Assembly: GCF_036663835.1 (NCBI RefSeq)
Contig: NZ_JAXOJT010000001.1
Location: forward strand, 1,984,001-2,048,000
From: Sphingomonas sp. LT1P40
GTDB lineage: Bacteria; Pseudomonadota; Alphaproteobacteria; Sphingomonadales; Sphingomonadaceae
DNA: 64,000 nt
Direction of reading: 5' to 3'
The notes beneath the pieces are model-generated. The model searched no databases, had not been told where the DNA came from, and saw nothing but the letters and a program-made list of their open reading frames with translations. The position numbers and the translations under genes are program-made. Below are positions 29,549-40,351 of this stretch, piece after piece; position 1 is the stretch's first letter; every line of letters starts with the position of its first letter.

Positions 29549-31633
29549 ATGAACGCGGCAGTTGCTATCGATGGATCGAACGCCCGTCCGGCGTCGCCGG
29601 ACCTGCGTCTGCACGTTCGGCCGCCCTCTGCCGAGATCACAACGCCGGGACCGCTCAACCCTGCCCTTGCCGCCGAATGGGACGATCTCGCCGCCCACGC
29701 CGCCGAGCCAAACGTCTTCGCCGAACGCTGGTTCGTCGCCGCCAGCGCACCGCTGCACCCGCCATCCGGCGTCCGCCAGATCACGGTCCGTGCGGACCGC
29801 AAGCTGATCGGCATCCTCCACATCTCGCAAGCCAGCCATTATGGCCGCTTGCCCATTCCCGTAGTCGAGAACTGGCTGCACTATCACAGCTTCCTAGGCG
29901 GCCCGCTGCTGCGGCGCGGTTATGAACAGGCGGCATGGACCGCGATCCTCGCCGCGCTCGACGCCGACCCGAAATCGACGGGCCTGCTCCACTTAACGGG
30001 CCTCGTCGAACACGGCCCGGTCCATCGCGGCCTGCTCGCCGCCGCCGCTGCGCTGGATCGCCCGTGCCCGACCGTCCACCGCATCGAACGCGCCTTGCTC
30101 GACAGCGATCTGTCGCCCGAGACCTATTACGCCACCACCGTGCGCAAGAAGAAGCGCAAAGAGCTCGGCCGCCTCCAGTCGCGCCTCGCCGAACTGGGCA
30201 GCGTCACCACGCATCGCCTGACCGATGCCAACCAACTTCCCGCCTGGATCGACACTTTCCTGCGCCTGGAACAGAGCGGGTGGAAGGGCCGCGCCGGTTC
30301 CGCGCTTGCCTGCACGCCCGCCACCGCCGCCTTCTTCCGCGACGCGGTGACGGGTGCCCACGATGTCGGCAAACTCGAAATGATCCGCCTCGATCTCGAC
30401 GAAAAACCAATCGCGGTGCTTGTCAACTTCCTCAGCAGCCCCGGCTCCTTTTCGTTCAAAACCGCGTTCGACGAGGATTATGCCCGCTTCTCCCCCGGCG
30501 TGCTGATCCAGCTCGAAAACCTGTCGCTGCTCGCCCACGACGACATTCGCTGGATGGACAGCTGCGCGAGCGAGAACCACCCGATGATAAACAGCCTGTG
30601 GGGCGAACGCCGCGGCATCGTTCGCGTCACGTTGCCGCTGCGCAACTGGCGCAGTCGCGCGCTGTTCCACATCACCCGCGCCGTCGAACGCGCCGCCGCC
30701 GCGATCCGCGCACGCCGCGCACGCCCCACCGGAGACCGAAGCATGAACGCCCCGACGCGCAACCCGGTGGCGCATGGTGTGTTCGACACCGACGCGCGCA
30801 CCCGCTTCGCCACCCTTTATCCCGAACAGCCGGGCAAGATCACGCACGGCCTGTGCGGCCACCCGCTGTTCGATCTGGAGGCGCTGGTCGCGCTGTCGCA
30901 GCGAATCCGCCCGGTCGATGTCGAACAGAATCTGGCGAACCTCCCGATCGAGGTCGATCCCGCCACCGTCCAGCATAATGGCCTGTCGGTCGCCGACTCG
31001 ATCCGCTCGATCGAACAGAACGGCTCATGGATGGTGCTCAAATTCGTCGATCAGGATCCGCTCTACCGCGCGCTGCTCGACGAGATTCTAGACGAACTCG
31101 AACCCGCCATCGTCGCCCGCACCGGCGCGATGATAAAGCGTGAGGCGTTCATCTTCGTCTCCTCGCCGGACGCGGTCACCCCGTTCCACATGGACCCCGA
31201 ACACAACATTCTGATGCAGTTGCGCGGCCACAAGACGATGACCCTGTTCCCCGCTGCCGACTCCGACCTGACCCCCGGCGCATTGCAGGAGGAATTCCAT
31301 CGCGGCAGCCACCGCAACCTCCCGTTCCGCGACGATTTCGCCACCAAAGGCACGCCCATCCGACTCGATCCGGGCGAAGCGCTCTATGTCCCGGTCAAGG
31401 CACCGCATTGGGTGCAGAATGGCGACGCGACTTCGGTCTCGCTGTCGGTCACCTGGCGCTCCGAATGGAGTTATCGTGAGGCAGACGCGCATGCGTTCAA
31501 CCGCATGCTGCGCGGCGCGGGGCTGAAACCGGCCATGCCTGCGCGCTATCCGCAGCAGAATTTGCTCAAGGCCTATGTCTGGCGCGCGCTGATGAAAGCG
31601 AAGCGCATCGTCGGGCGCAGCGACGCCGAATGA
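29549..31633 (+). CDS. Fusion of a FemAB-like acyltransferase and a JmjC/cupin-like oxygenase
   Basis: 694 residues in two parts. Residues 50-395 look like a GNAT/FemAB (BioF2-like) acyltransferase: VENWLHYHSFLGGPLLRRG, TTVRKKKRKELGRLQSRL and FLRLEQSGWKGRAGSAL. Residues 399-694 look like a JmjC/cupin-8 Fe(II)/2-oxoglutarate oxygenase: VTPFHMDPEHN gives the iron motif His547-x-Asp549, and KAPHWVQNG gives the distal His620. At the junction, GGAGACCGAAGCATG (ATG 30743) is a good ribosome site for a separate 296-residue oxygenase. So this is either a true fusion or two genes that lost the stop between them. It overlaps a second FemAB-like gene by four bases and opens an apparent polysaccharide region. 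Confidence 0.8.
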   Translation: MNAAVAIDGSNARPASPDLRLHVRPPSAEITTPGPLNPALAAEWDDLAAHAAEPNVFAERWFVAASAPLHPPSGVRQITVRADRKLIGILHISQASHYGRLPIPVVENWLHYHSFLGGPLLRRGYEQAAWTAILAALDADPKSTGLLHLTGLVEHGPVHRGLLAAAAALDRPCPTVHRIERALLDSDLSPETYYATTVRKKKRKELGRLQSRLAELGSVTTHRLTDANQLPAWIDTFLRLEQSGWKGRAGSALACTPATAAFFRDAVTGAHDVGKLEMIRLDLDEKPIAVLVNFLSSPGSFSFKTAFDEDYARFSPGVLIQLENLSLLAHDDIRWMDSCASENHPMINSLWGERRGIVRVTLPLRNWRSRALFHITRAVERAAAAIRARRARPTGDRSMNAPTRNPVAHGVFDTDARTRFATLYPEQPGKITHGLCGHPLFDLEALVALSQRIRPVDVEQNLANLPIEVDPATVQHNGLSVADSIRSIEQNGSWMVLKFVDQDPLYRALLDEILDELEPAIVARTGAMIKREAFIFVSSPDAVTPFHMDPEHNILMQLRGHKTMTLFPAADSDLTPGALQEEFHRGSHRNLPFRDDFATKGTPIRLDPGEALYVPVKAPHWVQNGDATSVSLSVTWRSEWSYREADAHAFNRMLRGAGLKPAMPARYPQQNLLKAYVWRALMKAKRIVGRSDAE

Positions 31634-32688
31634 ACGCGCACGCTTCCCGGATCGAGGCATCGTCAGAAATCGAGATTCGCATCCTCGACTCGCTGTCGGC
31701 GCTCGCCAGCGATGCGGGAACCGCGCTCGACCGCGCGACGCAACCGTCGCTGTACGATCGGCTCGACTGGCTGCGACTGACGCAGGCGCATTTGTGGAGC
31801 GACGCCCCCACTGTCGTCGCAACCGCGCGACTGGGTCACGATGCCGTCTGGTTGCCGTTGCGCGATTGCGGGTCGCGTCACGGACGCGGACTCGCCAGCT
31901 GGTACACGCTGGCGTTCGCGCCGATTTTCGCTCCCGGCTGCGACGCCCCGACCCGCGCGCGCCTCCTCGCCGAAATCGCGCGCGCCCTGCGCGGCTGCTT
32001 CGGCAGCCTCACGCTGTGGCCCTTGGAACCCGAAACCGCCGCCGCGCTGGAGGCTGCGTTCCGCGCACAGGGCTGGGTCGCCGCCGACCGGATCGAGGCT
32101 GCGCATTGGGTCGCCCATACTGACGGCATGGATTTCGATGGCTATTGGGCGAGACGTGGTTCCAAATTGCGCAACACCGTCCGCCGCCGCACCAAGAATT
32201 CAGCGGTCGAAACGCAGATTTTCGACCATTTCGACGCTGATGCCTGGGCTGCCTATGAGGCGATCTACCCGCTCAGCTGGAAACCGGCCGAGGGTTCGCC
32301 CGCGTTCCTGCGCGCCTTTGCCCAGCATGAAGGTGCCGCCGGGACGTTGCGCCTCGGTGTCGCGCATCGCGAAGGCCGCGCCGTCGCCGCACAGATGTGG
32401 ACCGTCGAAAACGGCATCGCCACGATCCACAAACTCGCGCATCTGGAGAGCGAGCGCGAACATTCGCCGGGCACGTTGTTGTCGGTGGCGATGTTTCGCC
32501 ACGTCCTCGATCACGACCGTCCAGCGATCATCGACTATGGCAATGGCGACGAGCCATATAAGGCCGAGTGGATGGACGAGCGCCGCGTCCGCCACCGCCT
32601 GCAATTGTTCAACCTGCGCAGCGTGGCGGGCCTCTCCAAAGGATTGGGCCGCGCCTATCGCGCAACGATCGGACGTATCGGCCGCTGA
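31630..32688 (+). CDS. FemAB/BioF2-like GNAT acyltransferase
   Basis: 352-residue GNAT-fold protein of the FemAB-like (Acetyltransf_6) type. Signatures include FDGYWARRGSKLRNTVRRR (basic helix before the second domain), LSWKPAEGSPAFLRAF, and AVAAQMWTVENGIATIHKLAHLE. The end FRHVLDHDRPAIIDYGNGDEPYKAEWMDERR is characteristic of the family in exopolysaccharide clusters. It overlaps the fusion gene (ATGA) and resembles its N-terminal half, so the two may modify the same polymer. Substrate unknown. Confidence 0.82.
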   Translation: MNAHASRIEASSEIEIRILDSLSALASDAGTALDRATQPSLYDRLDWLRLTQAHLWSDAPTVVATARLGHDAVWLPLRDCGSRHGRGLASWYTLAFAPIFAPGCDAPTRARLLAEIARALRGCFGSLTLWPLEPETAAALEAAFRAQGWVAADRIEAAHWVAHTDGMDFDGYWARRGSKLRNTVRRRTKNSAVETQIFDHFDADAWAAYEAIYPLSWKPAEGSPAFLRAFAQHEGAAGTLRLGVAHREGRAVAAQMWTVENGIATIHKLAHLESEREHSPGTLLSVAMFRHVLDHDRPAIIDYGNGDEPYKAEWMDERRVRHRLQLFNLRSVAGLSKGLGRAYRATIGRIGR

Positions 32689-32715
32689 ACCAAAGCGATT
32701 GCTCCGCCGCACGGA

Positions 32716-34383
32716 ATGGCTAACGCAATCTTAGCCATGACTGCGCCACACCCGCCCGCGATGCGCGATCTCAACGCCCGCCTGCCGCTTGTCGTGCTGC
32801 CGCTGCTGCTGTTTGGCGCGTTTTTTCATTGGCAGATCCTCGACATCACCAACGTCGCATGGCTGTTGCGCGGCAGCGACAATGGCGAGAATGCGCTCGG
32901 GCTGCATGGCTTTCTCCACGATCCCGCACCCGGCTTTTTACGGACATACCTGCTCAACGCACCTGATGGCGTCGGCCTGTTGTTCACCGACAGCAACCCG
33001 CTGCTTGGGGCGCTCGCCTTTCCATTTCGCGCGCTGTTTCCTGCCGACATGCAACTGATCGGCTGGTGGGTGCTGGCCTGCCTGTATTGCCAAGTCGCTT
33101 TCGCCTGGGCGCTGCTCCGCCGCCATGCCCCGAACGCGCTGGCCTTGTGGTGCGGCGTCATCCTGCTCGCCGCGCTGCCGACGCTGTTCAACCGCATTGT
33201 CCATGTCAACCTGATGGCGCACTGGCTGATCCTGTGGTCGCTATGGCGCTTCACTCATTTCGAGCGGTCGTCGTCGAACAAGGGCTGGGCGATCCTCATC
33301 GCGGTGACCGCGCTGGTCCACAGCTATCTGCTGGTGATGGTCGGCGCGATCTGGGCCAGCGCGATGCTGGAACGGGCATGGGCCGAACGCGGCAACTGGC
33401 AGCGCACCCTCCCTCGCCTAGTCGCCGAGTGCATCGGCATCCTTGCGCTCGTCGCCATCATCGCCTGGGCGCTCGGCGTAATCGAGCCCCACCGTGCCTC
33501 GGGCAATTACGGCGCTTTTGCCATGCCGATCGACGCGCTGTGGAACCCCGGCATCGACGGTTATTCCACCTTCCTCCCCGCGATCGAGCAGCGTCCCGGC
33601 CGCGGGTTCGAGGGGTTTCAGTATCTCGGCCTCGGCCTGTTGCTGCTGCTCCCACTTGCCGCGATCCTGTCGCGCTGGCACCGCTCGTCAACGCAGACCG
33701 ACAGCCTCGCCCGCCTCAAATGGCTTGTCCCCGCTTTCATCGTTCTGACCTTGCTGGCGATCAGCACCTATCCCGATTTCGCCGGACAACGCCTCCCGCG
33801 CTACACGCTCCCGCAGAACGTCGCGGAAGCGCTCGACGCCGTCCGCGCCTCGGGCCGTCTGTTCTGGCCGATCGCCTACACGCTGGTGTTCGCCGCGATC
33901 CGCATCCTCTACCGCCTCCCCGCGAAACGCGCCGGCCTGATCCTCGCCGCGATCGCCCCGATCCAGGTTGCCGATCTGACCCCGATGGCGCTTTCAATCC
34001 GCGCTCAGACTGCCGAAGCGCGTGGCGCGGTCCTCTATCCGCGCACCCCTTCGCCCGAATGGGATCGCCTGATCGGCCAGGCAACCGACATCGCCTTCGT
34101 CCCCGGCGACGTAACCAAGGGCCTCGGTGTCTTTCAGGAAATCGCATGGCGCGCGGTCAAGGCCAAGGTGCCCGTCCGCAACGTCTATGCCGCCCGCCCT
34201 TCGGATGCCAGCGCGGTACGGCAGGAGGCGGAATCCAACGAATTCCGCGGCGGCAAGGTCATACCCGGCCGTCTCTACATCCTGATCGACGGCGAGATGA
34301 TCCCGCCCCCGCTCGCCGCGCAGGCCCGTCCGCTGGACGGCCTGACGATCGTGTTCCAACCTATTTCTTCATCGCCTCGATAA
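32716..34383 (+). CDS. Multi-pass membrane protein, DUF6311/GT-C-like
   Basis: 555 residues with roughly ten membrane segments, a large loop after the first, and a soluble C-terminal part of about 110 residues. The opening (LLFGAFFHWQILDITNVAWLLRGSDNGENALG) and HVNLMAHWLILWSLWRF resemble DUF6311 proteins, which look like GT-C glycosyltransferases that use lipid-linked sugars. Other in-frame ATGs at 32737 and 32761 are possible starts. It overlaps the convergent manC gene by 23 bases. Specific role inferred from its polysaccharide neighbours. Confidence 0.72.
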   Translation: MANAILAMTAPHPPAMRDLNARLPLVVLPLLLFGAFFHWQILDITNVAWLLRGSDNGENALGLHGFLHDPAPGFLRTYLLNAPDGVGLLFTDSNPLLGALAFPFRALFPADMQLIGWWVLACLYCQVAFAWALLRRHAPNALALWCGVILLAALPTLFNRIVHVNLMAHWLILWSLWRFTHFERSSSNKGWAILIAVTALVHSYLLVMVGAIWASAMLERAWAERGNWQRTLPRLVAECIGILALVAIIAWALGVIEPHRASGNYGAFAMPIDALWNPGIDGYSTFLPAIEQRPGRGFEGFQYLGLGLLLLLPLAAILSRWHRSSTQTDSLARLKWLVPAFIVLTLLAISTYPDFAGQRLPRYTLPQNVAEALDAVRASGRLFWPIAYTLVFAAIRILYRLPAKRAGLILAAIAPIQVADLTPMALSIRAQTAEARGAVLYPRTPSPEWDRLIGQATDIAFVPGDVTKGLGVFQEIAWRAVKAKVPVRNVYAARPSDASAVRQEAESNEFRGGKVIPGRLYILIDGEMIPPPLAAQARPLDGLTIVFQPISSSPR

Positions 34384-35419
34384 TCCGCTTCACGTCCTGG
34401 CTGCGCCCGCGCGGCAGGATCAGCACATCGTCGCCGTCCACCACGACGATCAGGTCGGACACACCGACCAGCGCGACCTTCTTGCCTGCACCGGCACGCA
34501 CCAGACAATCGGCCGTGTCAATCGCCACCACGTCGCCGCGACAGGCATTGCCGTGAATGTCGCAATCGCTGATCGCATGTAGCGCATCCCAACTGCCCAG
34601 ATCGCTCCAGCCCATGCTCACCGGCACCACCGCCACGCGCGGAGCCTTTTCCATCACCGCATAGTCGATCGAATCCGATGGCGATTTCGCGAACTCGGTC
34701 GCGTCGGGCAGGATGCGGGTGCCTTCGCGCACCGCCCGGTCCATCGCCGCCTGCGACGCCGCCAGCATGTCCGGCGCGAACGACGCCAGAGCGCCCAGAT
34801 ACACGTCCGCCCGGAACAGGAAGATACCGCCATTCCACGCATGATCGCCCGATGCGATCATCGCCTCCGCCGCCTCGCGCGCGGGCTTCTCGACGAACCG
34901 CTCGACTTTGTGAACCCCGCCACCGATCGCCTCGCCGATCTGGATATAGCCATAGCCGGTCTCCGGCGCGTCGGGCGCGATCCCGAACGTCACCAACCAG
35001 CCATCCTCGACGGCGGGCATCGCCGCATGGATCGCCGCGTGGAACGCATCGACATCGGCGATGACATGGTCGGACGGCATCACCAGCAACGGATCGCTGC
35101 CCCCGCCCACCGCCAGCGCCGCCAGCGCGATCGCGGGCGCGGTATTCCGCCCCATCGGCTCCAAAATCAGCGCCTGTGCCTTCGCCTCGACTGCCCCCAG
35201 TTGCTCCTCGACCATGTCGGCATGCAGCGCATTGGCGACGATCACCGGCGCGGCAAAGCGCTCGCCGAACGGCGTGCGCTGCACGGTCAACTGAAGCATC
35301 GTCTCCTCAGCGGTCAGTGCCAGCATCTGTTTCGGACGTTCGGGCCGCGACATCGGCCACAGGCGCGTGCCCGATCCGCCCGATAAAATGACGGGAACGA
35401 TCGGCTTGTGCTCGGTCAT
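34361..35419 (-). CDS. manC: Mannose-1-phosphate guanylyltransferase
   Basis: Makes GDP-mannose from mannose 1-phosphate and GTP. The 352-residue product is the monofunctional form, without the C-terminal phosphomannose isomerase domain. The signature LSGGSGTRLWPMSRPERPKQ lies near the start. LEPMGRNTAPAIALAAL, VMPSDHVI, VERFVEKP and WNGGIFLFRADVYL complete the family set. I start at the ATG at 35419, which has GGAGG just upstream. GDP-mannose likely feeds the neighbouring polysaccharide genes. Confidence 0.93.
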   Translation of the reverse strand: MTEHKPIVPVILSGGSGTRLWPMSRPERPKQMLALTAEETMLQLTVQRTPFGERFAAPVIVANALHADMVEEQLGAVEAKAQALILEPMGRNTAPAIALAALAVGGGSDPLLVMPSDHVIADVDAFHAAIHAAMPAVEDGWLVTFGIAPDAPETGYGYIQIGEAIGGGVHKVERFVEKPAREAAEAMIASGDHAWNGGIFLFRADVYLGALASFAPDMLAASQAAMDRAVREGTRILPDATEFAKSPSDSIDYAVMEKAPRVAVVPVSMGWSDLGSWDALHAISDCDIHGNACRGDVVAIDTADCLVRAGAGKKVALVGVSDLIVVVDGDDVLILPRGRSQDVKRIIEAMKK

Positions 35420-35578
35420 GCTTGCCCTCCTGATCGGCGCACCTAACCCCACGCGCCTCGACCGCCAAACAATTAAGTTGGCACGCGTTTCCCAGGATTC
35501 AGCATTTCTTCGTCAATTTCGCCGACAGGGGTCGCAGCGTGTCGGATTTGTTTACACTCGTCCGCTAGGAATCGGCCC

Positions 35579-36967
35579 ATGATCCGCCTGTTCAAACACT
35601 ATATCCCAAATGCGGTGCTGCTGCTCGCGCTGTTCGATGTCGTGCTGCTGTTTGCTGCCGCCGAGTTCGGCTGGCTGTATCGCGCGCATCAGATCGCGCT
35701 GGATGTTGAGCCGATCCACACCCGCATTCCCCAAATGCTCAGCTTCGCCGCCAGCCTCGAACTCGCGATGATCGCGGTCGGCGTTTATGGCGCGGATGCA
35801 TTGCAGTCGATCCGCGTCGCCACCGCACGATTGCTGGTGGCGGTATCGCTCGGCACGATCTTCCTCTCGGTGATCTTCTTCCTCGTCCCCGCGCTCACCT
35901 TCTGGCGCTCCAACCTGCTCTACGGAATGCTGGCCGCGGTCGTATTGCTGTTCATGCTGCGGCTTTTGCTCGGCAAGATGCTCGGCAGCCAGTCGTTCAA
36001 GCGCCGTATCGTCGTGCTCGGCGCGGGCGCGCGTGCGGAGCGGCTCAAGGTCCTCTCGCGCAAGCCCGGATCGGGTTTCGTCGTCGTCGGCTATGTGGCG
36101 ATGAGCGAGCCGAACCGCACGATCCCGGAGGCGATCGCCCGCGACGCGATCTACAACCTCGCCGACCATGTCGTGCTGCTCAACGCCAGCGAAGTCGTGC
36201 TCGCGCTCGAGGAACGCCGCAACGCGTTGCCGCTCAAGGATCTGCTGCGGATCAAGACCACCGGCGTCCATGTCAACGAAATCTCGACCTTCCTCGAACG
36301 CGAAACCGGACGTGTCGATCTCCAGTCGGTCAACCCCAGCTGGCTGATCTTCTCCGACGGCTTCTCCTCGGGCCGCATGCTGTCGAGCATGTTCAAACGC
36401 CTGTTTGACATCGTCGCCAGCCTGCTTCTGCTCGTGCTCGCGCTTCCGCTCATCATTCTGGGTGCCATCGCGGTTAAGCTGGAAAGCAAGGGTCCGGCCT
36501 TTTACCGCCAGCGTCGCGTCGGGCTCTACGGCCAGGGCTTCGACATCCTCAAACTCCGCTCGATGCGCACCGATGCCGAAGTCGCGGGCAAGGCGGTCTG
36601 GGCCGAAAAGGACGATCCGCGCATTACCCGCGTCGGCCGCTTCATCCGCAAGGTCCGGATCGACGAGCTGCCGCAATGCTGGAGCGTGCTGAAGGGCGAG
36701 ATGAGCTTCGTCGGGCCGCGCCCGGAGCGGCCCCAGTTCGTCGAGGATCTGGAGCAGCAGCTCCCCTATTATGCGGAACGTCATATGGTGAAGCCGGGCA
36801 TCACCGGCTGGGCACAGATCAACTATCCCTATGGCGCGTCGATCGAGGACAGTCGGCAGAAGCTGGAATACGACCTCTATTATGCGAAGAATTATTCGCC
36901 GTTCCTCGACCTGCTGATCCTGCTGCAAACCTTGCGCGTGGTGCTGTTCCCGGAGGGCGCGCGGTAA
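35579..36967 (+). CDS. XrtA/PEP-CTERM-type sugar-phosphate transferase (TIGR03013-like)
   Basis: 462-residue undecaprenyl-phosphate sugar phosphotransferase that starts a polysaccharide repeat unit. Four N-terminal membrane segments are followed by a Rossmann-like domain (RRIVVLGAGARAERLKVL). The C-terminal bacterial sugar transferase domain has MFKRLFDIVASLLLLVLALP, GPAFYRQRRVGLYGQGF, KVRIDELPQCWSVLKGEMSF, VGPRPERPQF and the closing GWAQINYPYGASIEDSRQKL. This matches the glycosyltransferase tied to exosortase-A systems. It is five bases before prsK. Confidence 0.88.
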   Translation: MIRLFKHYIPNAVLLLALFDVVLLFAAAEFGWLYRAHQIALDVEPIHTRIPQMLSFAASLELAMIAVGVYGADALQSIRVATARLLVAVSLGTIFLSVIFFLVPALTFWRSNLLYGMLAAVVLLFMLRLLLGKMLGSQSFKRRIVVLGAGARAERLKVLSRKPGSGFVVVGYVAMSEPNRTIPEAIARDAIYNLADHVVLLNASEVVLALEERRNALPLKDLLRIKTTGVHVNEISTFLERETGRVDLQSVNPSWLIFSDGFSSGRMLSSMFKRLFDIVASLLLLVLALPLIILGAIAVKLESKGPAFYRQRRVGLYGQGFDILKLRSMRTDAEVAGKAVWAEKDDPRITRVGRFIRKVRIDELPQCWSVLKGEMSFVGPRPERPQFVEDLEQQLPYYAERHMVKPGITGWAQINYPYGASIEDSRQKLEYDLYYAKNYSPFLDLLILLQTLRVVLFPEGAR

Positions 36968-36971
36968 GCCT

Positions 36972-38998
36972 ATGGTCCCGACCCTCATCCTTTGGGGCCA
37001 CGCCCTCGCGGCATTGTTGTTCGCAATGCTCGGCCTGTGGACGTTTCGACGCGCGGAACCGGGCGTACCGCGCAACCCGCTGGCGCTCGCGCTGGGCCTG
37101 ACGGCTTTGTGGGCACTCGCGGTTGCAGGCATCGGCGAGACCGATCTGGTCACGCGCGTGGCATCGGCGGCACGCAACCTCGCCTGGCTCGGCTTCATGA
37201 TCGCGCTTCACCGGCGCAGCGGGATGCAGCGGCCACCCGCCGCGATCGGCACCGTTTACGGCGTCGTCGCCGCCGTCATCCTCATCGCGCTCGCGCTCCA
37301 TATCACCGCAGCCGCAGCGCACGAGGTCGCCAAGGACGCCACACAGGCGGCGTTGCTGCTCAAGATGATGGTCGCCGTCGCCGCGCTCGTGCTGGTGCAA
37401 AGCCTGCACAACGCGATCACGCCCCAGAGTGGCAGCGGCATGCGCCCCGTCGTCCTCGCGCTCGGCGCGATGTGGCTGGTCGATATTAACGTGTTCAGCG
37501 TTGCCTGGCTGACCGAGGGGTGGCCGCATCAGCTGGTCGCCGTGCGGGGTCTCGCGATGGCGCTGATCGCCGCCGTCATCGCCGCCGGGCTGCAACGGCG
37601 CGGCGAATGGCCGATGCAGCTGTCGCGCACCGTTGCCTATCAGTCGCTGTCGCTGGTTGCGATCGGCCTGTATTTTGCGCTGCTCGCGCTCGCCACGACC
37701 GCGCTCGCTGCGATCGGCGGCAGTAACGCACGGCTGTTCCAGACCGCGTTCGTGTTCGGCTCGACCGCCGCCATCCTCACCCTCGTCTCCAGCACGTGGT
37801 TGCGCGCATGGATCAAGGTTAAGCTGGCGAAACACTTCTTCCGCCACCGTTACGATTACCGCGCGGAATGGATGCGCTTCACCGAAACGCTGGGCGAACC
37901 GCATGGCAGCGCCCCGCTGGACGAACGCATCGTGAAAGCGCTCGCCGACCTCACCGACTCGCCCGCCGGGCTGCTGCTGCTGCCACAGGGCGATACGCTG
38001 GCACTGGGTGCCGCATGGAACGTCGATCGCACGACCCTGCCGGCCGCTTATGGTGAGGACTGGCCGACCGCCGGGATCGACCCCGCGCTCGTGCTCGAAC
38101 TCGACCCCGGCAAGGACGCTGCCTCACCCTCGATCCGCAGCTGGGATCAGGCGTGGGTGATCGTGCCCCTGCCGCATCACGCCCGCCTCGCCGGTGCGAT
38201 CGTGCTCGCCCGCCCGCCGGTGCCGCGCGCACTCGACTGGGAGGATTTCGACCTACTCAAGGCTGCCGGGCGTCAGCTCGCCAGCTATCTCGCGGAAGAG
38301 CGCGCGCAGGAGGCGCTGGCCGAGGCGGAACGCTTCGACGAGTTCAACCGCCGCTTTGCCTTCATCATGCACGACATCAAGAATCTGGTCAGCCAGCTCA
38401 CCCTCGTCGCGCGCAACGCCGAACGCCATGCCGACAACCCCGCCTTTCGCGCCGACATGATCGCCACCTTGCAGGATTCGGCGGGCCGCATGAACGATAT
38501 GCTCGCCCGCCTGTCCCAGCATCACCGCGCCCGTTCCGACGCGCCGATCGCCACGCCGCTCGCCCCGCTTGCCCGCCGTGTCGCCAAGGCATGTCTGGCG
38601 CAGCACCCGGTTCAGGTTATCGCCACCGGTGATCCACTCGCCATCGCCGACCCCTTACGGCTCGAAGCGTTGCTCGGTCACCTTGTCCAGAACGCGGTCG
38701 AGGCCAGTCCCGCCGACTCACCCGTCACCGTCGCGGTGGACGCGACCAATGGCGAAGCCCGTATCGAGGTGATCGACAAGGGTTGCGGCATGTCGCCCGC
38801 TTTCGTCCGCGAAAAACTGTTCAAGCCCTTCGTCTCGTCCAAACGAGGCGGCTTCGGCATCGGCGCGTTCGAGGCGCAGAAGCTGGCCGCCGAGATGGGT
38901 GGCCGCATCGAAGTAGAAAGCGCCGAAGGCCATGGCACCCGCTTTCGCGTCGTCCTGCGCGCGGCGGGCAACGGCACCAACGAACTCGGACGAGCGGC

Positions 38999-39002
<4 letters not shown>
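36972..39002 (+). CDS. prsK: PrsK-type membrane histidine kinase (XrtA/PEP-CTERM system)
   Basis: 676 residues. About 270 residues of membrane segments come first, then a GAF-like region (about 300-450), then the kinase core. The phospho-accepting His467 is in FIMHDIKNLVSQL, the HDIKN form seen in PrsK. The ATP domain has LLGHLVQNAVEASP, DKGCGMSP and GGFGIGAFEAQKLAAEMGG. It is expected to phosphorylate the next protein, PrsR, with which it overlaps by four bases. The input signal is unknown. Confidence 0.88.

Positions 39003-40334
<1,332 letters not shown>

Positions 40335-40351
<17 letters not shown>

Noticed and set aside
30743..31633. Calling the JmjC-like part a separate gene
   Set aside because: The frame is continuous with the acyltransferase; without comparison the fusion is the simpler reading, so the internal start is only noted.
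35504..35524. HFFVNFAD-coding stretch before the sugar transferase, weakly like the HVE-S/T-VNFVN peptide
   Set aside because: Only FVNF is shared, and the flanking codons do not match the two good copies.
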